Shown here: positions 39,301 through 54,300 of the stretch, piece by piece | Position numbering within the stretch: the stretch's first letter is position 1 | Layout of the letters: the number at the start of each line of letters is the position of its first letter | The notes under the pieces: model-generated | Databases searched by the model: none | What the model was told of the DNA's origin: nothing | Seen by the model: only the letters and a program-made list of their open reading frames with translations | NCBI GenBank assembly: GCA_023846275.1 | Contig: CM043875.1 | Span: 24,408,851-24,472,850, forward strand | DNA: 64,000 nt | Reading direction: 5' to 3' | Source: Vanilla planifolia | Taxonomy: Eukaryota; Streptophyta; Magnoliopsida; Asparagales; Orchidaceae | Translations under genes and position numbers: made by a program

Positions 39301-42300
39301 GTCACTGAGCTTTGATTAAGAGGAAGAGTAAAGTCAAGTGTGTATATTGTGTTTTCCCTCTCACCCCACTTAACTTCTAATATTATCATATGGATGTAAG
39401 CATAAAAGGCAGTTTCAAGAGATGCTACCCCAAACTCTCACTATATTGTCATGCAGAACCAACCTCACAGCATATTATTGTTAAATGTGATCATAAAGAA
39501 GGGATATTTTCAAGAATTAAAAGCTAATTAAAAAGAATATCAAAGAATACAATGCTAACTACCATCCTGAAAGAGGAGATTAGTTGGCAACCATTAGAGG
39601 TTCGATGAAGAGAATTGCCTTGAATCAAAGCATAAGATTCAAGGCAATACTCCATCATAAATCTAAAGAGGGCATGAGCTTGATCTAGCAAATGATCAAT
39701 TAAGTGCGAAGTTCTTTTTACAAATTATTTATCATTTATCTTATTTCAAAATCGATCAAAGGCTGCAATATTTGGCCATTTTTGATCGATTTGAGAATGG
39801 CTCAACCCCACCTTCGAAATTTTCATTTTTTTTTCTTTTCTATATCCTTTCTTTCTCTTGCAAATCAAATTTCTTATTGGAGATCTCACCAAGAAATTGT
39901 GTCAAGTATGCAATGCCTCAAAATTTGCAATCATCAAGACTAAAGCTTAGGAGTTGTTGCAGATCTTTCTTTCTTTCCTTCAATAAGCTAAACCTTGGCC
40001 CATTTTATTTCCTCATGCTTTAGAGATGGGCATGCATAGTTGTGTACCAATAATCCCCAAGATGTCTTTATATGGTCCTATAAAGCATGGCTGAATTATG
40101 AGAATATGGATATCATACAAATACAACAATATTACAAATGTTTAAAAATTAGAATATTGAAAAGTTAAAATGCATCAATTAAATAAATATGAATGATTAA
40201 ATATACTAAATAAATAAATAAATATTAAATATACAAAAGAGTTGCAGCTTATTTGGTCTAGCTTTTCTTTGCTAGAGTCAAGAGATTCTAATACTCACAT
40301 CACAAGCAAGATTATATTTTAATAATTTATTAATATAAAAGCGAAAATCCTAAAGATTAAGTTTACATCCTCAAACCTAAATCAAAAAGATGACTACGAA
40401 AATTTTTAAAACTATGCCAACACATATACAATAGATAAGGCAAGTTTTAATTAATTTTCCCAGGTTGAAAGAATATAATAAACAACGAAAATGTGCATTA
40501 CCTTTACACATTAAATAAGAATCTCATCTACAACATTAAAAAAACTTAATTTTTTATCTTTTTTTTCTTTTTTGCTCATAAACATTATATTTATTCTTTT
40601 AAATATTTACCACAAATCATACACTAAGTAAAGACAATCTAGAAATGTATAAGTATGTTTTACAAGTATTGGGTAGTTAACCTTTTGAGTGCTACTTTAA
40701 AAGAAAATGAACACTGCTTAAATTAAGGCAAAAGGGCCTAATTTCCAATGGTTTTAAATTTGAGCCAAAAGCATGTATGAGAAAATCCTAACATAATCAA
40801 ACGACTTGAACAAAGCCGCAAAAAGATAACAAGACCACTCAAGCTAGCTCCAGCTACATTGGATTTCTTATTCAATAATTGCAAAGTGAAGGCAAAAGGT
40901 ACCACAAATACCAACATAAAAAATGTAGCACCCGATTTCAAAGCATAATGTGCATGATGATCATGGTGAGAAGATTTCTACAAAGGGCAATTAGCAATGG
41001 CTACATGTTAGTAGCAACACAGAAGAAGTGATGGCTATGAACAGCCACCTAGCAACATGTCATTGGAATTAGAGAAAATCCCATGGAGTTAAAAAAAATG
41101 GAGTTAAATTCATAGTGTTGAAGTAGTCAATAGATCAAAACTTGAAAAATATGAGTAAAGTAACAGAGAAAGAAACTTCAAACAATCACTATTCTCACAA
41201 AAGTACAAAACAACCAAGCATATAACCCACATAATTGGGCTGCCGTATGGCAATACATATGCACTGTGCAATAGTAAAGCTTTGTAGTCGTGGCTTATCA
41301 CTCAAACCAAAATTTTCATATATCAGATTTTTAAAAAGAAGGCTTGAAGAAATCCTGCCAAATGACTAATAGCACTCTAAAGTGATTTCTAAGGTGATAA
41401 ATACATATATCTCAATGATTTCTTGGTTATATCTGCAAATCCTAAATCTTTCCTACTTATGATTACCATAAAGCATATTCCACAATACTCCTGCATGATT
41501 ACAGCATAATCAAATCAGCATATTTTAACGACATACAGAACCTTCAATATAATTCTGTGACAAACAATTACCTGTTCAATCATTTCACTCTTAAGGTTTT
41601 TCACTGAATCTGTACCCATATCTAGTTCAAACAAAAACCTTCTGCTGCCAAGGTAACCCCATGCTTCACCGGTAAAAGCCGCAAAAACAAGCTACAGAAA
41701 TGTGTATAATTGAAAAAACATAGGTTAGGGAAGCAAACTACAAACAGAACAATATGCATAGTTAGCTTAAATGCAATTTGTTTTGAAGTAATATAATTAA
41801 GAGAAAATTTAACAATAAATATAAAAGTTAAACACCATCAAAATCTCGAAGAATGTGTGCTCAGTTGCTGGACTGGTACTTGCAACAAGCAAATATCACG
41901 ACATCTGTTGAATCACCCATATAACAAGTTGGGGTTCCTCAAACTAGGTGATCAACCACATTAAGTCCCAACTCTACTAAAAAAGGATCATAAAGATTGG
42001 AACTCAATAGAACATGCTTGATAATACTTTGAAAATAGAATACTAGGTAAGAAACTGATACTACGACAAAGCAAACTAACAAAAACCAAAGCCCAATCAG
42101 ATTCAGTTTCACATCCAGAATAAAAATGTTACATGTTTCATCAATGCCTGAAACCAGGATAGTCCAATAAAAACAATAAATATAACATTAGGGAAGCAAT
42201 AAGCTTCCTTTTCAAATTTTAAAAAAAAATGAAAAAAATAACTTTCCATTCTTCTATTTATGTGACTCCATAAACATGGCTTTCATAAATGCCTTTGAAA

Positions 42301-45300
42301 CATGTGAGACAAAAAAACCTACCTGTTTTCTGAGCTCGCTCAAATCATTAACATGGGAGAGTGCATCAACTGCTGCCAACAAAGCAATCAATCCCTAATA
42401 ACATGCACACAAAGCTTTCATTAACTTAAAATTTAGGGAAAATGCCAAAAAAAAAACTTTGCATTTTGTAAATGTGCCCTTATTTGTTTAGGATCAAAGA
42501 CTTACCGACATAGGGGAATCAGCGCCTAGGCTTAGGTCTCGAAAAAATGAAGCTGAATCCATGGAGGCAATTACAAGTAGGATAGACTTTGGTGGATCAA
42601 AAGAGGGAGCACTAATTGGCGGTAGAGCCGACCAGACACTGCCTTTAACATATCATTATCAAGGATGTTAATAACAACCATATATCATAAGCATAACAGA
42701 CCAGAAATTGGAAGTAAACAAATACATCAAATAAATATTTGAATGCCTTGATCAATCAAAAGAACAAGGCACACATATTCCCCCAAAAGCACTTAAACAG
42801 AAAATGTATAAATTGCAGGACAAAATATGAGGATTACACAAGATTGTAAGACAAACAAGGAACGTTGCAGATATATTATTCATATATTACACAGAAAAAA
42901 AATTGATCTAGGGAAAAAAACCAGAATTTTAGAAAAATGTCTGGTCAAGTATAGTGCAATCTGGAAAGCCAATTGACACCAAAGTGAACCATAAAGGTGC
43001 AACTAAAGCAAGATCAACAACTAAAGAAAAGCGAAACTTGTCGCCAGAAAACACTAAAATAGTGATCACATGGTAGATGACTTCAGATGGATTTCAAGCC
43101 ATTTAAAATACATATAGCTATCAACCTCATCAATCATGGCTCATCAAATTCCAAAGGCACAATCAATAGTCAAATTTTTCATTGGTTTAGCTTCAATTAT
43201 TTATAATGGAAAAGTTTGGATCTTAAAAAAGAAATGAGCTATTGCAATTGCAATTGCAACATCTTAAATTTTAAGTTATGGAAATAACATTGAATCAGTT
43301 GCTTATAAATTTAATTCAGTTTCTCTCCAATTCACTGGACAACAAACCTTGTCTTCGAAAAAAGGGAAGCAAATATTGAAAGACAAGTAGATTGGAGGGG
43401 TGGGGGGGGGGGGGGGGAGAGGTCAGTTTAATTCACATATGCTTACCATTGTATTTCAGTGAGTTTACTTTGTTTTGAAGCCTTAACTATTAGGCATGCA
43501 AACATAATCAATTTTTATGTGCAAGGTAGAAGCAGTACTCTTGATAAACCATTGCCATAAGAGCCTAATGTACCACGTTCAACATTTTTAAACCCATAAA
43601 TCCTAAAACATGATTCACATATATAATTGCCATAAAAGAAATACATGTAGCCAAAATTTGCAAATGTACTTGGGTCCATTAAATGAAGTTGATCACCTTA
43701 AAGTTTCAAAACATCTAATGTGATAGCACAAATGAAGAAAAAAATTAGCTGTGTGGCACTACTCACATATCTCATAAAAACAAATTGAATATCTTAAATA
43801 GGTGGGAAATTTTTCTATGGTGTATTCCCATCTTTAATTTTCTCAAATTTTTATAGTATTTAGCATAGAAAATAGTGCCTAAAAAATCAAGAAGGAAAAA
43901 AAAAATACTACTTTAGATTCTCAAATGCCATTACAAAAAAAAAATGTCCATAACATTAAAGACATCAATAATTTGAATGCAATAGAGGCATATATTCTTA
44001 TATCTAAATGTTGATGAAAACCATCTAAACGTCATTGTAAAATCCATTCTGAAAATTTCATGTGGTTAAACAAGACAGATAATTGCTTGATATGGATTAC
44101 TCATCAAAATATCCTCCAAAAGGATATAGAAGCATCTGTAGTGCTAAAGACTAGCATCAATTTGAAGAAACACAGAAAGTATAAGATAAAAAGTAATCAC
44201 CTGTATCCACCTAATGGTAGACAAGATTGCTCTTTGAGACAGGAAGCTGAGTTACGAGTTTCAATTTTAGTTGTCTGGTAGATATCAGTCATGTTAGTAT
44301 TAACATCAGGGAGAAATCGATTTGATTTTTACACATACAAGAACAATTACGTAACCTGCATGACCATATCAAATTCTGCAACATAGGATGGATGCCCATT
44401 GAGATTCTTCTCATTCTTCCAAGCCATCTACACTAGTCAATCACATACTTCTTAAAAGGATTAAGCAAATTATGAATCTCACCAAATCAAAATCAATTAA
44501 ATAATAAAAAACTGCAAAAAAATTCATAAATATAACAAATTATCTTGCAGTCATTTGAAATAAAAAGAAATATATCGCAATAGGAAACAAGGATATCATC
44601 CCAAAAATTTGAAATTCAATTATTGGAATACAAAGAAGAAACTTCAGCCTTTAAGGTAATCAACGTATTTGGAAGGATTCATGTACTCTTCTATCTATTG
44701 ATTCAGAATTATGGCAAGAGAACAAGAAGAAAAATCATCTTCAACTACTCTTGCCTTATGGGGTTTATCAATCATCCTATTGGCATGAAGTACTAAGTCA
44801 GAAACCAACTAAGCATTACTAGATCTGATCAATACTCCTCCATTGCAAATTCCCACAGAAGTCCAACTACTTCCAAACTTACTTGCTAACCCAAAAATAA
44901 CTATAGCTTGAATCTTCAGTTCAAACCATCCAACCTAACTCACTAATCTTTAGACATTTTGTTATATTTAATTCAACCTCTAAGATGTTGGTCCTAGAAA
45001 TATGTTCAAACCTTGATAATATAGCCCAAAGATTTGAAACAAGCTTAGCTGTTTACACTACACAACAAATACGTGTGACAATTACTGAATAATTTAATGC
45101 CTTCTAAACTATTGCAAGAAATGAATGTGTTTTATGATATAAGCTAGGAGCCTCCAAAAAGTTGAATTAAATATAACAAAATGTTGGAGCAAGATGAAGT
45201 TTTTTTGTATTTTCATCAATCTTAATAACAACCTTGATGGAGTTCATGGATGCATTCCTAGAACTAAACCTTCGACTCCTATTAGAAGTGCTTGCTGAAG

Positions 45301-48300
45301 CAAAATGAAAAAAAAGAATAATAATAAAGTCATGTTGAACTCATCTAAATCAACATTCAATCCAATCTCACAAGGTTCAGCATTAGTAAAACATCAAATG
45401 AGTCTTTCAACCCCCATGGACAAGGCCTCAAGGACAAGTACCTAAGGTGTGAACATTATAACAAACCACACCATATCAAAGGTATACGATGGGAAATCCA
45501 TGGGAAGCCTACTGATTATAAACCAAGAAATCAACAAAAGCCTAACAAATGAGCATACATAGCAAAAAAATACAGCAATAATTGGAAAGTCTGATAAATC
45601 TCCATTCACTAGCGGCTTGACCTATTTAAAGACTTGCTACAATTTTCTCACCTTAGCACAGAAATTAAAGCAACATCTCTTTCACTATCAAAGTGATTAC
45701 CCAGCAGGGGAATATAAGGTATGCTACATCTTTCTAGTTTCACAAGGTATCAACTAATAGCTAGATCATTGACACTAGAGCAATAAATAATATGACAGGA
45801 TCAACTACTGGTTTTCTAAAGTAGATTACCAATGATGATGACATCAAACTAGACATGGTTTCAACGGATCATGTTCTAAAGATCAAACTTCGTTCTTCAT
45901 GTTCCCAAATTCAAATAAAATTTTCTTTCTATCAATAAAATAACTAAGGACCTAAAATTACAATTCCCATTTTTGCTTCACATTGTAATTTAGTATATAC
46001 TACTAGAGGAGGATGATTAACAATTCTAAAGAACAAACTAGTTTCTCTGATTTATGTATTGACTCTTCCTCAAGACAAAAATCATTTTTTATTTCTACCA
46101 TAAATATTATTGACATAAAGTCATAGCACGAACTCAGCAACGACAATCGACAGAGAGTGACTCTGATCAAAACGGCCAACTGCAAATCAAGCAAAATTTT
46201 TCATTCTCAATAGGACAAAGTAGGTAAGCTTACTTCCCCTCCATCATTTGATTTCCGTATCTACATGAGGATCTCTCGGCCTGTGGAACTACTCCTCGAC
46301 AATGATGGGTTCTAGGGGCCTCACCTCCCCCCATTCCTTTGCAGATGCTTCGAGTGAGTCCACAGACACATCCCCAATCCATATCAAAACACCGACTCTA
46401 TTCAAAGGTGAACTTCAGGTGACCTTCAATGCAGATGAAATCTCAAAAATGACAGCTCCGTCTAAATTCACCCTACTCGAAAAGTTCTCTCACAAACGAC
46501 CTAAAAAAGAGACTATTAGAATAGTCTTCAACAAAATTGGATTTTGAAGCACATTCACAATGGTTCGCTAGATTATCAACACATTCTATTTAGGTTTAAT
46601 AGAGAAGCAGACTACCTCACCTATTGGTTGCAAGGAACTTGACATATTGCAGACTTCATATGAAGATTCTAAAATGACACCCAAACTTCCACTTGAATTC
46701 AGAGCCCTTTTGCTCCAGTTTGGGTCTCAATCGAGCACCTTCCTCTACATTTGTTTAATGGAACAGTAATGTATTCCTTGGACTCAGCTATCCGCACTCC
46801 ATTGAAAGTGGACACAATGACAACAGATCTTACCTGACCTAATGTAGCCAGAGTCTGTGTTGAGTTTGACTTGTCAAACAAATTGCCCAACAGAATTAGA
46901 ATTTCAAAAAAGGAAGAAAACAACAATGGTTTGTGGCAAACAATTCAATACAATTTACCCAAATACTGTAATGGATGTTGCAAAGAGGGACATGATATCT
47001 CACAATATAAATACAACAAAATAGCAACTAACATTAGCCATTTATAGACATTCAAAAGATAATCACTGATTTAGAGGAACATATCCAATCATAATTTAAT
47101 TTGAATGGAAGGGCAGCATATAAGGGAAACAACATCCAAACAAAGAAAATGCAGATGAGGTTTCTTCTTCAAAATTAGTTAAACCTACAATCATTGTGCA
47201 ATCTAACTAGAATAATCAGAGGACTTCTTTACGGACAGCAACTAAAACAAACAAATTATCTAATACTTGATTTAGAAATCTAATACACTACAAAGAATCA
47301 AACAGGCTGAGTAACAAGATACTGGACAATTTCAGCATCTTAAAAAAATCCAAAGAAAAGGTAAATAAAATGAGACAGTATTAAATTCAGAAGCATCTCA
47401 CTATAAAATTTAATGTCAATACAATCTTCAATCTCCCGAGAACTTTTGAGAAAAATTACAAGAAAGAGCAATTGTCTCGAGCCTAATGCTACATAAGGAA
47501 GAAGAATTCACTCCAGTACAAAGAAAAAGGACGAAGAAAAAATAGAAAAAGAATCTAGATAAACTAAACAGCCACAAAGGAATTAGGTGAAATTCTCAAG
47601 CTGTTCAAATTACAAATAATGAGAAGCTCAACAACTAACATTCTTATATGAACATAGGAGTTGCAAATAAATGCTCAGTTAATCAACTAAAAAACATTAC
47701 TAAATCTTATAACATTGGCTTAGTAGTTTTAATGGAACCTGTGACACAATAAAAGGTTGCAAATACTGTCTACACATAAGCTGGAACTTGCTCATTACAT
47801 TGGCAACATATCCAAAAAGATTTACAAAGTGGTTATGGGTGAGGAACAGTTCATCCACCTCTTAGTCAAACACCAAGATTGAATGTTCCAGGCCAATTAC
47901 ACATTTGTTTATGTTAAGAACTCATTCATTAAGAGAAGAATATTATAGAAAAACCTCAATCAAATTGCTGAGAACTCCAACATGCCGTGGCTGGTAGGTG
48001 CACGCTTTAATGAAAATATCATTAGATGAGCACAAGGGGCACTTTACCCCTAAACTACAAGCAATTCAGAAATTTTTTCATTGCATTAACCAATGCAGCC
48101 TCAAACACCTCCCTTTCTCAAGTTCCCTATTTACATTGTCTGGCATGAGGAAGGGTAAATGGGTTTGAAAAAGATCAGACAAGTTGCTAGAGAACCAACA
48201 ATGGAATCAAATTTCCACGATTGCAATTCAACACCCATGCAAATAAAGATCCAATCTTGCACCGCTCCTTGTATATTTTCCCACAAAATCTCTAGCCATT

Positions 48301-51300
48301 CCTAAACAATTCCAATTTCAGAATATCTGGTCGAAACATCATTCTCACAAATGGTAGAAAGTAATTGAAAGCTTCCTACTAATTGTGCCGGCATGAAACT
48401 CTTGCTTTCAAATTAAAAAGACTGAAAGCTTACCTAAAGAATGGAACAAAACAATGTTTGGTAATATTTTTGGCTATCAAATCCACTGAAAATGCAATTA
48501 AGCTTAAAGAATCACAAATTCAAGCAAACCCAAATGATGAAATAAGGGAGCCAACTCAAGTCAACAAAACTCTATTAGCAGCCATAGATAAGGAGGATTC
48601 CTATTGGCAGCAAAAAGCTCGTATTAAATGGCTCACAGCGGGAGAAATAAATACTAAATTCTTTCATGCCATGATTAAAGAACGAAGATCAAGATTGAAA
48701 ATCACAAATATTAAAGACTAAAAAATGGTGGATCCAACAAGAGAATAAAATTGTTGAAGCTACTATTGTACATTTCCAAAACCTATTAAAGGCTATCAAA
48801 GTAAAAGAAAATGAAGGATATCAAATGAAGAAAACAAAGTCATAATGAAGGATATCACTATGAAAGGATAAAAAAGAAACATTACTCTATATGGATTTGC
48901 TCAATACCCTTTGTTCTAATGTTTATAACGAGACGTTCATCACACACTGTTTGGATATAATAGCTATTGATGTTTTTAATACAACTAAAGATTTTCTAAA
49001 TAGATCTCTAATTTTCAAAGGAATATCAAGCACAACTCTCATGCTAATTCCTAAGACAAAAAATCTAGAGACATTTTCAAATTTCAAATCAATCAATCCA
49101 TGAAACTTTACTGAAAAGCTTTTTTTTAAAATACTGGCTAACAAAGAATTCTTCCTCAGCTTATCTCAACATAGCAAATAGGTTTCATAAGAGGTAGAGA
49201 AATTGGAGATAACATTTTATTAGTTCAGGCGTTAATTAACTCTTAAACAGAAAAATCAAAAGATACAACTGTATAATCAAGCTAGATTTCAAGAAAGCAT
49301 TCCACTGTATATCATAGGAATTCTTATACAAAGTGCATTACAAATTCAACTTCACAGACAAGCTAATTAAGATGATCATAAATAATCTATGCAACACATG
49401 CATTTTCATAAAAATCAATGGTAAGTCAAGTCGTTACTTTCAAAGATCAAGGGGGTTCATACAAGGTAATCCAATCTCTCTTCTATTTATTTTGAACATA
49501 GAAGTGTTCATTAGAGGATTAAATAGGCTGATAACACAAAGAAAGTTGATTAATTATGCTCAACCCAAAATCTATCCAACCAAGACACGCTTAGGATATG
49601 CAAGCAACACTACTATTTTTAGTAGAGATTACTTGAATTCAATATACACTTTGAACAAGTTTCTAAAGGACATTCAAGCGCATCTGACCTTCAAATCAAT
49701 AAGCAAAACAATAAAATCATATGCAATAGCAAAATGAGTTCAGGCCAAATAAGAAAAATCAAAAAGATATTGGATTCCACAAAACAAATCTACCTAGAAC
49801 ATACTTTGGTTGTCAATTATTTTACTAATAGAAAGAAGCTACCTATTATCAGAACATGATAGATAAAATCTACACAAGATGGAAGAAAGAGATACTAACA
49901 AAAATGATAAACCTATTCTAGCTTCTATACCTATATACACATTGATGGCAACAAATCCTCCTCACATAATGCTACAAAGAATTGAGGAAAGTACAAATCG
50001 TCTTTTATAGGGCAACTCAAGGATGCTCATAGACATCACTAGACAACTTAAGACAAAATTAGTGTCCTAACTAAGGAAAATGAATTAGGGCTTAAGAAAC
50101 TCAAGGAAATTATGATAGCCTTCTCAACAAAACTGAATTAGAAACAGCTATCTAATAATTCACTATGGACAGCATACATGAAAGCAAAATATATATCCTC
50201 TACAACAAAAGGCTATGCATCCACCACATTGATACGCATGCAAAATACATGGGAGATGATACATATTCACACAAGATTATCCAACTTCATGAAGAACAAC
50301 ATTTAGAAACTTACAATGGATGGGAAATAAGAACAAAAGGTTTGATTTTAAAATCCAAACATCTATGAAATTCAAAATGACCAATGAAATTGATGATTCT
50401 TATTTGAAAAATTTTCAATAAACTATTGTCATTCCCCAAAAATATAAGGAAACTCAACATCTAGATTGCTTCAAAACATCCATAATGCTCAAATGAAGAT
50501 TCAATTAATCATACTTTCATAAGTAGTGACATAACTAGGCAAGTATAATCTACATCTACAAGTAATTTTTACATATATAGCAAGCTAATACAAACAAGAT
50601 AACCAAACTAATAGCTTCATGGTGGAAACAAGGGAATAAAAACTCTGCTAACAAAAACATTAATAATAAGCTAGATCATATGGAAAGCCAAAAATGCTAA
50701 GATTTATAAGGTCAACAAGATAGGATTATCATCAACAACATTATAGCCAATAGTTATAACACATTTAATTGCTTCCCACTATTTCAAACATCTTATGAAG
50801 ACCACGTGCTTATTCAATTGAGAATTATCACCAAATTCTTAACCAGAAAAGTCAAAATTGTTAAAACAATTAAATGATCTCACTCCTATGCAGTTGATGA
50901 AATTAAACATTTGCTAAAAGTATGCTTAGCCTAAATGGGAATACAATCTGTGGGGAGAATTATTCAAAATTACATAAGGAAAATAGTAATAGCTTTCTCC
51001 AAATTCATTGGGAATAAAACATTGTTAGAAGCGGAAGGTAATACTTTACTCGCAAGTTTATAATTGTACAATAAAATAGATTTACATAATCTGATAAATG
51101 AAATTAATTGTCAAAAAATACCAAGAATTGTGTAAGATTAGGCAAACATAACATGAAATAAAATGATGAGATTTCTTGCAAAAACTATTGCAAAATCTAC
51201 AACATCAATTGGGACTCATAAATCATTCTTAATTACTATAGCGCTCTGATCAAGCTCGATGAACTCCAATATAAATATAATCGCAAATTGTACAAGGAAC

Positions 51301-54300
51301 GAAACATAAATTCTCAAATCTAATACTGGTACAACAGGGAAAAATATTGAATTTGTTACAGTACAAAAAATCTTCATACAATACAAAACCATGCTTTGAA
51401 ATATACGAAACACCAACTATTCACATGACTACAATATCGTACCAAATCACTATGAGCAGTCAACATAACAGTCAAGTATACCAAATAAAGCAAGTTATAA
51501 TCTTTGAACAGTCATGTTCAACTGTATCAAAAAGGTCTATGCTACTCTGCATGACACTATTAATGGGTTTAGCCTCATACTACAATGTCTCATCTCAGTC
51601 AAGGACGTCTTCCAATATTGATCACTATTCACATTGAGGATCAGTCATATCATTATGACAATCACCAATTGTTGATTGGGCAAGTATGTTTACCGACCAA
51701 CCTATCTACTTCACAATACTACTACAACAGCATGCTCCTACAAATTGTCCCAATATAATTAATAGAATTACCAAAACAGCAATTGTATTGTTGCCCCGAA
51801 ATTCTATATGAAATCAAACTCATACATCAATGTATACAGAATTCTTCTCAATAAACAATTATGATCATAACCAATCATTAGATCAGATAAGTCTGCCTAA
51901 CCTCCACATTAACAACCATCAAGAATCAACACAATACTCCAACGAAACAACCGCATTGCATACCAGATCAGTATGTAGTTTGAGTGTGCACATTACTCGC
52001 TCATGCGCATCATTGCACCAAAGCATGTTTACTAAAAATTCTTCGATCTAATACGTTCAACAAAGTTAAGATCCATGTCATTGTACTTCTGTCAGATTGC
52101 CCTTGCATATCAAACAAATATGGTTCCACATTAATCACATGGATTCATTTGGTGCTTCTTTGTATCTTAACAATAAACACTAACTTTCTATAAAACGGAT
52201 CCAATCATTAGATATAGCGATGGCACTATCGTACGCACACACAAGGAAAGGGAGGAATGGATCCATTGAGAGAAGAATTAAACCTAAACTTGATTCTAGA
52301 CCATATCTCTCATCAACGGGCAATGTATGAATGACATGTACAACAGCCAAACCGGCAACCTATAATCACTTATACAATAAAAAAAATACATGTCATGACA
52401 CAAACAAACATGGCATCCCAACTTGCCTTAACTAAACCACATCTTTTCACTTAAGACCATTCACCATTCAAGTTTGACCATCATATTTGCAATAAATAAG
52501 CACAAATAAACCATCCATCTTAACCTTATAAACCTTTAAAGCCATTTCATCTCATCCACAATGTTGTGAAACAAACAATAATGTAACAAATCTTATTTGG
52601 AACCATTAGTTCTTAACCTTAATTGATAATTACACTTATATGCCTTCAGTATACTTATAAAGGCAAAATCAAAACTAAGCTCTTATTCAAGCAATTTCAT
52701 AACCTTGTCACTGATGTTTTCCAACCTTTTATCAACTTCTTTAGACAAACAATGTTAAGCATTTTTGACATAAATTACATGAATGGCTCATAAAAAATGG
52801 TTATTTTTAAGAAAATGACATTCTGGAACAAAAAATAATCTTTCAAAAGCATCGTTGCCCATCATGTTTTTCAATCATATACTAAATTTTTATTGAGGCA
52901 ACATATTTTTCCCTCCTTTATTAAGCAACTATCATCCAAGTCATTCCAACATCAAAACTCTCTTCGCAAAATTCTCTCAACATTTACTCTTAACTCTAAA
53001 TTCACAACTCCCTTCTCCTTTGGGTATAATAATGTGTAGCTTATTTTCATGATCCACAATAAAAGGCTAGGTTTAAAGGCAATTATAAAATATATTTTAA
53101 TGCACTACTAGCTACATGAAAATGGAAAAAAGGTTATACCAAATGACTTTAACACAATTTTTTGTATTGAGGTGTTTCTTCATTAACACATTCTCTTTCC
53201 AAACACTTCATATTAAAGACAGAATTTTCTAAAAGATAAATATTGGGATCTTTCTATATGCATGCACATATCACATTTTCTAGCCTAACCCATTCTTTTT
53301 CCATGGAGTAAGCTGAAAACTACGGCTAAACGAGAGATCTAGCTACTATGGAACAAATATTGGTCTATTCAAGAAGACCATGAGCTCTTGCACATTTGAA
53401 CTACATGAGTTTAGTCAAGGGAAACACCTTAATGGAGTATAACTTGGAAGAGACCAAGGGGTTAAATGCAAATGAAAAAAAAAAGATGAAATTTTGAAAC
53501 TCCTAATTGCAATAAGGAAGAGGTTCAGATCTTGTGTCAATTTTCCTATTTCAAAACACCCAAATCAACATTATCTAATAAGAATAGAACACCTATAATT
53601 AAATTTTAAGTAAAAATACCACAAACGATATTCCATGAAACTCTGCCATATCTTAAGCAAAAGAAGGAAAATTTGGAAGAAACTATAGCACAAAGAAAAC
53701 AAGACCTGGGAAATGACTAGCATGCTTAAAAGAAAAAGCCATTGACATCAAGTGAGCCTGTAGTGCTACATATGGGCAAGATGAAAAAATTGAAGGAATA
53801 AGCCAAGTTAGTCCCTCAAGCCTCTATTTACATATATGGAATTGAGTATGAAGAAAATTTTGCCTTATATCAAAACTAAACTCTATTAAGATTCGTTTTT
53901 CACTTGTAGGAAATCAAAATTGGTAACCCATCAATTAGACAAAGAATACCTCTTTGAATACAACAATAAAAAGAGGCATGCATCAATATGTAAAAAGGAA
54001 GTAAGCAAAATAAGAAAAGCTCTACTTGGTATAAAACAATCACTTGAGCTTGGTTTGCTTGGTTTAATACATTTACAAAATAATCTGGATATATTTAAAG
54101 GCAAAGGATGAAAAAAAATTCATTTTAGTTATTTTGTTAATAAGACAGTCATTGTTGGAGGCAAGGAATAGGATACAGATGACCTTAAGATAAAGCTTTA
54201 AGTATAATGTAAATTAAAGAATCTTGGGGCACTTAGTTACATTGTTGAAATGAAAAACACTACAAGTAAAATGAGCATCTTCATTTCAAAAAGGAAATAC

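Larger units (their letters stand above)
33315..41571 (-). other. Nicastrin intron of 8,257 bp (between exons 11 and 12)
   Basis: Splice sites are gtaatt at 41571 and gtacag at 33315. It holds two groups of direct repeats (35127-35620 and 38110-39108) and a G-rich tract near 34150. No transposon coding domain was recognised on either strand. Open frames such as 39704-40023 have no family resemblance. Confidence 0.85.
46210..51230 (+). mobile_element. L1-type LINE (non-LTR retrotransposon), degraded
   Basis: The order of domains is that of a full plant L1 element: ORF1 (46302 to about 47050), endonuclease (about 47700-48300), reverse transcriptase (about 48380-50350) and a RNase H-like end (about 50930-51080, AFSKFIGNKTLLEAEGNTLLASL split by short gaps). 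It is about 5 kb, close to full length, with many stops and frameshifts. It lies antisense to nicastrin. Poly-A tail and target-site duplication could not be identified. Confidence 0.8.

Noticed and set aside
39704..40023. Overlapping open frames of about 80 codons in a nicastrin intron
   Set aside because: Composition is ordinary for the intron, two frames overlap, and neither resembles a known protein.
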